This document shows, piece by piece, positions 58,601-64,000 of a stretch of 64,000 bases of DNA. Within the stretch, counting starts at the first letter, position 1; the number at the start of each line of letters is the position of its first letter. The DNA is from Candidatus Nitrososphaera evergladensis SR1. Its GTDB lineage: Archaea > Thermoproteota > Nitrososphaeria > Nitrososphaerales > Nitrososphaeraceae. Below the pieces are notes generated by a model. It saw only the letters and a list, made by a program, of their open reading frames with translations. It searched no databases and had not been told where the DNA came from. A program made the position numbers and the translations under genes. Location: the NCBI RefSeq assembly GCF_000730285.1, contig NZ_CP007174.1:62001-126000 (forward strand), in the 5' to 3' direction.

Positions 58601-58713
58601 TGAAATACGCTATCGCATGTTCTTCCTATACAGTCGCGGTGGTCTTGCAAAAGCTGTCCAAACGAACAAAAATAATTTTTTGGGCGGCCATCACATGCCC
58701 ATAGTAGAAAGTC

Positions 58714-58721
58714 ATTAAAGA
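58714..58721 (+). promoter_or_regulatory. TATA-like element for the candidate RNA
   Basis: ATTAAAGA, 20-27 bp before the predicted RNA 5' end at 58741, matching archaeal TATA spacing. Confidence 0.4.
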
Positions 58722-58740
58722 TAGCTATAGAACTAGATTA

Positions 58741-58866
58741 GGGGGGCTGAGGGAGGGACCCAGTTACCTGATTACGCGTATGGTGTCGTTGTGCCCAGCT
58801 ACGCCAGGCGTTCTCAGGCATACCGGATCTCTGCGGAAATTGTCCATCCTGCCTCGGCCCCTTTTT
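58741..58866 (+). ncRNA. Candidate structured non-coding RNA, about 126 nt
   Basis: The ends pair over a long distance: GGGGGGCTGAGGGAGGGAC at the 5' end with GTCCATCCTGCCTCGGCCCC at the 3' end gives a closing helix of roughly 18 pairs with small bulges. The helix is followed at once by TTTTT (58862-58866). Inside, GTATG/CATAC (about 58778 and 58819) and ACGC/GCGT can form further stems. A TATA-like element sits at the right distance upstream. It does not match 5S rRNA, SRP RNA, RNase P RNA, tRNA or box C/D patterns that I can recognise. A weak protein frame also crosses it. Confidence 0.45.
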
Positions 58867-59030
58867 AGCAATTTCAAGCGTGCAGATGCCCCGATAGCCT
58901 GCATAAATGAGCTCATAAAGACGACCAAGTCAACGGAGCGAAAAACCCTCGGCCTCGAAAAAAATAGGACAATGGAAGCAAAAGCGAAATTCATTTCATT
59001 GAAGAAATTCTATACTAATACGAAAATAAT

Positions 59031-59456
59031 ATGCCTGCAGTCGATGAAGTTAGAGTTGCCTTTGAAAACCTACAGCAAAAATACAAAGAGCACCTGCCAA
59101 AGGTAGACACTGTTCTCATAGAAAACCTCCTAAAGCGTAAAATGGAAGATCCGTCCAACGACCCGATATTCATGGTCGAGGTTTTTACCAAGCCGGGCCT
59201 TGATCCGCAGCAAGTCAGAAGCTACATAATCCAAAAGACGGGTATGAGCCCAGAGATATACGACAACGGCACGCACTATGTGACAAACCAGAAACTCAAC
59301 TTGAAGATACTAAAAGAGATATCCGATTCTGACGATGTTCTTGAGGTTACCGGCGAGTATACAGGCAGGATTGGGGCCTATGGTGCATCACACGAACATC
59401 GGGAGACTGAAGATACTCCGGGAGCAGCAACTGGACGCGGTAAGCCACCTGGATAA
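59031..59456 (+). CDS. Conserved-looking hypothetical protein
   Basis: 141 residues, soluble. An N-terminal helix (VDEVRVAFENLQQKYKEHL) precedes an alpha/beta core (DPIFMVEVFTKPGLDPQQVR; GMSPEIYDNGTHYVTNQKLN; LKILKEISDSDDVLEVTGEY), which reads like a ferredoxin-type fold. The tail is Gly/Pro-rich. A TTCTATACTAAT element lies about 20 bp before the ATG. No family is recognised. Confidence 0.7.
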   Translation: MPAVDEVRVAFENLQQKYKEHLPKVDTVLIENLLKRKMEDPSNDPIFMVEVFTKPGLDPQQVRSYIIQKTGMSPEIYDNGTHYVTNQKLNLKILKEISDSDDVLEVTGEYTGRIGAYGASHEHRETEDTPGAATGRGKPPG

Positions 59457-59597
59457 GGAAGGGAGCTCCTCTTTCTTTACTCTGCCGCACATGGACTCGT
59501 AGCGCAACACGGAAAGTAATTTTGTTTTGCTGTCGTGGACATCCTTACATCATCTTTGTCATTATCATCTAGAGGTTTCTTCGTGAATCTATTTCTA

Positions 59598-60323
59598 ATG
59601 GTGCAAATTTCTAAAGCATCGCACATGGGGGGCAGAAGCAGTAGTGTCCTACGCAAGTTCTTGGCAGGTCTGATCATTGTTGATGCGTTGATCGCTATTT
59701 GGATTATCGCCATTGCCGGCAACTGGGATCCGCGGCTCTTGATTGGATGGGCTGTCTTGAACGTGGTAATAGCAATTTCCGCGCTAGCGATCATCAAGTC
59801 ATCGTCGCGGCGCAAGGGCAGTTCCTCTCTGCAAGCACGTCATACTCGATATTATTATTCTCCATCCCAAGAGGAGGAGCGGCATACAAGGGATAGCGAC
59901 GACGATTATAATAGTGATTTTCACCGAGCCGCATACATTACGATGAACGGAGAAACCGTGAAAAGCAAAGGCGAAAAGCTCCTGGCAGATTACTTTTATC
60001 AAAACAATATTGTCTATCAATATGAAAGAGCGGCATGGACCACTGGCACCAGATTCAAGTCTAAAAGAATGATTTCCAAGCCCGATTTTTATCTCCCCGA
60101 TTATGACGTGTATGTTGAATACTGGGGAATGGTGAATACCAAGGACAAAAACAACAGGGCCGACTATATCAAATCGATGGAGTGGAAAATGACCAAGTAC
60201 GATGAAAACAAAATAAAATTCGTATCCATCTATCCAAACAATCTAGACGATCTGGACAGGATTTTCAAAGCAAGGTTGAGGAAAGCTACCACTACTGTTG
60301 CTGACGCAAAGAGAGACAATTAG
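59598..60323 (+). CDS. Membrane-anchored PD-(D/E)XK nuclease-like protein
   Basis: 241 residues from ATG 59598 (GTG 59535 or ATG 59625 possible). Two membrane helices near the N terminus (FLAGLIIVDALIAIWIIAIA; LIGWAVLNVVIAISALAII) are followed by a Ser/Tyr/Glu-rich linker and a restriction-fold domain: VKSKGEKLLADYFYQNNIVY, KPDFYLPDYDVYVEYWGM, then NKIKFVSIYPNNLDDLDRIF. The PD and the later Glu fit the metal-binding core, and the first-helix Glu (KGEK) is also present. Such domains occur at the ends of helicases and in Vsr-like enzymes. A membrane anchor on one is unusual. Confidence 0.8.
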   Translation: MVQISKASHMGGRSSSVLRKFLAGLIIVDALIAIWIIAIAGNWDPRLLIGWAVLNVVIAISALAIIKSSSRRKGSSSLQARHTRYYYSPSQEEERHTRDSDDDYNSDFHRAAYITMNGETVKSKGEKLLADYFYQNNIVYQYERAAWTTGTRFKSKRMISKPDFYLPDYDVYVEYWGMVNTKDKNNRADYIKSMEWKMTKYDENKIKFVSIYPNNLDDLDRIFKARLRKATTTVADAKRDN

Positions 60324-60384
60324 GCGTGTGCATATATATTCAATAATAATAAAAAAGGCCACAGAAGAAGACGGCCATAGAAAC

Positions 60385-60582
60385 CTAGGCTACTGTTGTT
60401 GATGATGTGTTCTTGGCCACGTGATCCTGTTTTCTGTGCTCTTCTAGGTCAAGTGAACTTGGGAACGTCTTGTTACATTCTTCGCATTCAAACCTTGGAC
60501 GCTCGGCCGGCACCTGGGCCTTCACTTCCTCTTTTTTTGCAAGGGGCACCTGCTTGCCTTCCTTTTCCATGTTTCCATTCAT
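60385..60582 (-). CDS. Small C2H2 zinc-finger protein
   Basis: 65 residues. One classical finger at about 31-54 (FECEECNKTFPSSLDLEEHR, KQDH; Cys-x2-Cys ... His-x4-His) is preceded by a Lys/Glu-rich stretch. The finger is like those at 53195 and 62817 in this window. Isolated C2H2 proteins are common in thaumarchaea. Confidence 0.78.
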   Translation of the reverse strand: MNGNMEKEGKQVPLAKKEEVKAQVPAERPRFECEECNKTFPSSLDLEEHRKQDHVAKNTSSTTVA

Positions 60583-60766
60583 AGCATTGCATGTACCGCT
60601 TACGAAATAAACGAGTTTCTCGAGGCTTAAAGAGAGGTAAAATACCTAATTTCCTTAAATCAGCCGACGATGATAATGATACACGTGCTCCTCGATCCGG
60701 AGCTCTGCAAACAGAGAGTGAGAGAAAAAAGGGAAGGGGGGAGTCGATTGATATGTGCGTCGCGAC

Positions 60767-61870
60767 ATGATATTCTTGCGCAACAAAAAGATGCAAAAAG
60801 AAGAAGAAAAGGAAATGCAGCTGGAAAAAAAGAACGCCATTGAGGTCCACAACCTGACCAAGACTTATCGCGGCAATATCCCCGCGGTGGACAGCATCAG
60901 TTTCTCGGTCATGCCTGGAGAGATATTTGGCCTCCTGGGGCCAAACGGTGCCGGCAAAACCAGTACTATTAAAATGATAGTCACCCTTGCCAAGGCCACT
61001 TTTGGCAGGCTGGAGGTTTTTGGAGTTGATGTCTCTAGATCACCCCAAATCGCAAGAGGGATGATGGGATACGTGCCTCAGAGCATATCCGTTGATGCTG
61101 ACCTTACCGCGTATGAGAATCTGCTAATCTTCTCCAAGCTTTCGTATGTCAGCAAGCAAGACCGTGACGAGAGGATACGCGAGGCGTTACAGTACATGGG
61201 CCTGGCAGGAAGGGCAAACGACCTTGTCAAGCATTTCAGCGGAGGCATGATGCGCAGGCTAGAGATAGCCCAGGCACTTGTCAACCGGCCAAGGATCCTG
61301 CTCCTAGATGAGCCAAGCATCGGGCTTGATCCGGCGTCAAAGAGGCAGGTGTGGAAAAGCATCAAGCAGTTGCGGCAGGACTATGGCACTACCGTCCTGA
61401 TTACCACCCACGACATGACAGAAGCAGATGTCTTGTGCGACAGAGTGGCTATCATGTCTGCGGGCAATATAGCAGCATTGGGAAATCCTGCAGAACTGAA
61501 AAGGACCATTGGAGGTGGAGACAGGGTGACGGTAAATTTTCTTGCCTCTGCCGTGCGGCCGCAGGACATGGAATTTCTGTCAAGCCTGGGCAAGGTCGTT
61601 GCAATAGGCAACAACAACGATGATGAAGAAGGAGACGAAACGTCTGTTCAGATTCTGGTGGGGGACGGGGAAGAAGCTGTACCGCACATCATGGATTCTT
61701 TTCGAAATAACGGCATCCAAATCGAGTCCATTTCGGTAAGCAAGCCGACCTTGGATGACGTTTTCATGAAGTATGCCAACCGAAGGCTCGACTGCGAAGA
61801 GGAGATGGTTGCTGCTGCCAAAAGCAACTCTAGCGGAGCAAGGCGCGATTTTGTGAGACACGCAAAATGA
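60767..61870 (+). CDS. ABC transporter ATP-binding protein (DrrA/CcmA-like)
   Basis: 367 residues from ATG 60767 (GTG 60755 possible). Walker A GLLGPNGAGKTSTIKMI near 50, Q-loop GYVPQSISVD, signature FSGGMMRRLEIAQAL, Walker B ILLLDEPSIGLDP and H-loop ITTHDMTEADVLCD. A C-terminal domain of about 100 residues (VSKPTLDDVFMKYANRRL) is typical of drug and polysaccharide exporters of the ABC-2 type. Its stop overlaps the permease start by 4 bp, so the pair form one transporter. Confidence 0.94.
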   Translation: MIFLRNKKMQKEEEKEMQLEKKNAIEVHNLTKTYRGNIPAVDSISFSVMPGEIFGLLGPNGAGKTSTIKMIVTLAKATFGRLEVFGVDVSRSPQIARGMMGYVPQSISVDADLTAYENLLIFSKLSYVSKQDRDERIREALQYMGLAGRANDLVKHFSGGMMRRLEIAQALVNRPRILLLDEPSIGLDPASKRQVWKSIKQLRQDYGTTVLITTHDMTEADVLCDRVAIMSAGNIAALGNPAELKRTIGGGDRVTVNFLASAVRPQDMEFLSSLGKVVAIGNNNDDEEGDETSVQILVGDGEEAVPHIMDSFRNNGIQIESISVSKPTLDDVFMKYANRRLDCEEEMVAAAKSNSSGARRDFVRHAK

Positions 61871-62679
61871 TGATGAATAGAAATAAAAACAACAGCAACA
61901 ATAGCAACAGCGTCGAAAGGTTCCTTTACAGTTCCATGACAGTGGCAGAAATGGAAGCAAGAAAGCTACGCCACGATTCTACCGAGCTGTGGACCAGGGT
62001 GGTGCAGCCTGCCCTTTGGCTGCTTATTTTCGGCGTGACTTTTAACAGCCTCCGAGCTCTGCAGACAGCCGGCGACTTTTCCTACATCCAGTTTATCACG
62101 CCGGGAATCCTGGCGCAGTCAGTTCTGTTCATAGCAATTTTTTACGGCATCACCGTCGTCTGGGAGCGCGATGTGGGGATCTTTACCAGGCTCTTGTCTA
62201 CGCCGTCGCCAAGGGCGTCCATAGTTCTGGGCAAAGCCCTTGCCGCTGGCTTGAGGGGGCTTTTCCAGGCAGCAATGATATTTGTACTGGCTCTTTTAAT
62301 CGGAGTCGAGATAAGGCTTGACCCTGTTGACGTCATCGGAGTTTTTGCCATAGTGGTATTGTTTGCCATGTGCTTTTCCAGCCTGTCGATGTTGCTTGCC
62401 TCGTACATGAAGACTCGCGACAGGATGATGGGGATAGGCCAAGCGCTGACCATGCCTCTTTTCTTTGCAAGCAACGCCATCTATCCGATTGCTCTGATGC
62501 CTGTGTGGCTCCAGTACGTGTCGCTGGCAAACCCGCTGAGTTATGTTGTGGATGCGCTCAGGGCAATGCTAATCACCGGTAACTATGCAAACTTGCCAGT
62601 TGATATTGCCGTGGTGCTTTTTGCTACGGTCGCATTTGTAGCGCTTGCCTCTGTGTCAATAAAGAGGCTGCTGGAATAA
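61867..62679 (+). CDS. ABC-2 type transporter permease
   Basis: 270 residues. Six membrane helices (about 43-60, 75-95, 125-150, 158-178, 190-210, 245-265). The region FITPGILAQSVLFIAIFYGI and the preceding amphipathic coupling helix with VWERDVGIFTRLLSTPSPRA are the ABC-2 signature. It pairs with the overlapping ATPase gene. The substrate (drug, lipid or polymer) is unknown. The N terminus has an Asn-rich tract (NRNKNNSNNSNS). Confidence 0.92.
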   Translation: MMMNRNKNNSNNSNSVERFLYSSMTVAEMEARKLRHDSTELWTRVVQPALWLLIFGVTFNSLRALQTAGDFSYIQFITPGILAQSVLFIAIFYGITVVWERDVGIFTRLLSTPSPRASIVLGKALAAGLRGLFQAAMIFVLALLIGVEIRLDPVDVIGVFAIVVLFAMCFSSLSMLLASYMKTRDRMMGIGQALTMPLFFASNAIYPIALMPVWLQYVSLANPLSYVVDALRAMLITGNYANLPVDIAVVLFATVAFVALASVSIKRLLE

Positions 62680-62816
62680 AAAGAGGGCGACTCATTCTAA
62701 CCTCTGATGTTCTGGCATACGTGGGAAAGTGCCACAGCGCCGCTGCCTGATGCGCTTTGATATAATGATGATGCATCAAGTCTTTTAAAATATGGTGTTG
62801 GTGATATTTTTGGTAT

Positions 62817-62945
62817 ATGTCTTCGGATGTCCCGCGTTGCAAGGAATGTGGGATGGTGTTTGATACTGTAGAATCGCTGGAAGAGCACGTAAAAAATGAA
62901 AAGCAAGAAGTTGCAGAACGCCACAAAGGGATCGATGACGGATAG
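62817..62945 (+). CDS. Tiny C2H2-like zinc-finger protein (42 residues)
   Basis: Reads MSSDVPRCKECGMVFDTVES and then LEEHVKNEKQEVAERHKGID, DG. Cys-x2-Cys with later His residues resembles a C2H2 finger whose last His is shifted (EEH ... ERH). TTTTAAAATA at about 62783-62792 is at TATA distance. It lies 137 bp after the ABC permease. Confidence 0.62.
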   Translation: MSSDVPRCKECGMVFDTVESLEEHVKNEKQEVAERHKGIDDG

Positions 62946-63932
62946 CGCAAGGCTTCTTTCTGCTATTCCTTTTTGAAGCCCGCTATTTGGAAAAATACAC
63001 CGCCTATTCTTCTCTAGGTGTGCATATATGTAATCACGGTAAGGATTTGGAATGAATGTACGTGTATATGCTCTTGCAAGAAATTTAGAGATGTAGTGTG
63101 AGAATAATTGCGCCAAGGCAGGCAGGTATTGTTATTATTCTGATGACGACGATACCTATGAGAGGCGCCACAAGGACACACGACTACTGGAGCAACAGGT
63201 GCCACACACACATATATGCACCTTGTCAAGATCGGGAAAGGAACTGTTGGTATCGTCGTCATCATCTTTGTTCGCCATCCCATCATAGTTAGCCTGCCCC
63301 GGCGTCATCTCCTTTCCGACTTGCTTTAAAGTCGTTGCGGAGCTATTTTACGCGGCATCGGTACAGGAAAATATATTCGGTACATGAGTTTGCCGTGACA
63401 ACAGTATGTGCGTGTATATCTGGCTCATCCCCTCTTTTCATTTTCGTTTTGGTCCTTCTTCTTTTTTTCATTAGTGTTATATTTCAGATCTATCGGGGGA
63501 TTCTCGTTTCCTTGGCGCGGCATCTCGTTTAGCTGACCTTGATTGGGACTCTTTTGGTTCTCTTGTCGCTTGCGCTCACCTGATTTCTTCTCCGCATTTT
63601 CATTTGACACACTACTAATTGTATGTGAAATTGCAATAAAATAGTTAAGCGCAATTGGCAGCGCCATATGATGATGGCGTGTGCGCGGCTGAATCAAAAG
63701 CCGCCAAAGTTTCTAATTTGGCAGATCGTCCAAAGCTTCTGTAACTTGATGAAATTGCACGAATTTTTCGTGTCTTCTATTGGTTTAAGCATATACGTAT
63801 TACGTCTGTGTCTTCTCGACAGGCTGGCAAAAATAAAAGGGACAGTAGAGTGTCCTGCGTGTCCTTCGGTAATTGCAAAGTGCATCAATTATTGCAATGT
63901 ACCCTTAATCGTTATAACATATTGACACGGTC
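62946..63932. other. Gene-poor stretch of about 1 kb
   Basis: No convincing gene except a weak minus-strand frame at 63425-63667. It holds several alternating purine-pyrimidine tracts with CACACA/TATATG steps (near 63021, 63206 and 63406). Frames on both strands are short, of unusual composition and without motifs. The stretch may hold decayed genes or untranslated RNA. Confidence 0.5.
63425..63667 (-). CDS. Doubtful small protein
   Basis: 80 residues from the ATG at 63667: a short hydrophobic start (ALPIALNYFIAISHTISS) then a long Lys/Asn/Gln/Glu-rich hydrophilic tail. It could be an anchored disordered protein, or the frame may be accidental. There is no clear promoter. Confidence 0.25.
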   Translation of the reverse strand: MALPIALNYFIAISHTISSVSNENAEKKSGERKRQENQKSPNQGQLNEMPRQGNENPPIDLKYNTNEKKKKDQNENEKRG

Positions 63933-64000
63933 ATGCTGGTGAGTAGCTCATTACTCACCTTACCCTTCGACGAAGATGAGGATCAGGGTCTGGCTGGAGC
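63933..64000 (+). CDS. Possible gene start running off the window
   Basis: The frame from ATG 63933 (MLVSSSLLTLPFDEDEDQGL...) is open to the last base. TTATAAC at about 63911-63917 is near TATA distance. The inverted repeat GTGAGTA-6 nt-TACTCAC (63939-63958) lies within its first codons. Only 22 codons are visible, so this is tentative. Confidence 0.3.
   Translation, partial: MLVSSSLLTLPFDEDEDQGLAG

Noticed and set aside
58780-59106. 108-codon frame across the candidate RNA
   Set aside because: It runs into the next gene in another frame and has no recognisable domain; the long-range base pairing explains the region better, though not conclusively.
62697-63286. Minus-strand frames in the final gap
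   Set aside because: They are antisense to the tiny finger gene or cover CA-repeat DNA, with erratic composition.

Overview
The window is a piece of an archaeal chromosome, most likely an ammonia-oxidising thaumarchaeon of the order Nitrososphaerales (Nitrososphaera-like). The basis is marker genes: both PolD subunits, Orc1/Cdc6, geranylgeranylglyceryl phosphate synthase, TFE, an ESCRT-III/CdvB protein, a type IA topoisomerase, a Dps-like ferritin, and secreted cupredoxins. Many genes have TATA boxes 25-35 bp before a start codon with almost no leader, and TTG/GTG starts are frequent. No rRNA, tRNA, CRISPR array or insertion sequence was recognised.

Layout. 1-6.6 kb is a replication island: DP2 (cut by the window edge), an archaeal lipid gene, three small DNA-binding or regulatory genes, a replication origin at about 3.4-3.9 kb with four origin recognition boxes and five GTTAAC palindromes, then orc1/cdc6 and convergent DP1. 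7-18 kb holds an Lrp-type regulator, a half-size CtaA-like protein, a lone receiver domain, a class III nucleotide cyclase, TFE, a frameshifted family 5 uracil-DNA glycosylase, a tautomerase, a nitrilase-family amidase and topoisomerase I. 18-27.5 kb holds a thiolase/DUF35 pair, CdvB, an unusual winged-helix + ATP-cone + NrdD-like protein, and the class II ribonucleotide reductase NrdJ. 28-36.6 kb holds a PEF-CTERM-type surface protein, NAD synthase, Rieske and Dps-like proteins, HtpX and an MscS channel. 36.6-64 kb is more lineage-specific: orphan proteins, secreted cupredoxin and repeat proteins, glycosyltransferases, a hydrolase/erythromycin-esterase cluster, a DUF2795 operon, a membrane-anchored nuclease-like protein, an ABC exporter, and a final kilobase with almost no genes.

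Points that stand out: the origin architecture; a strongly structured candidate non-coding RNA at 58741-58866 with its own TATA box and U-tail; a 20-bp sequence (starting ATGTCAAG) found at three sites, each opening a reading frame that begins MSSLTGN; an 8-bp tandem duplication that breaks udg and a T-run slip that changes the end of the esterase; perfect short inverted repeats that look like operators; and a set of about ten tiny zinc-ribbon or zinc-finger genes. Function assignments come from motif recognition only, without database searches.
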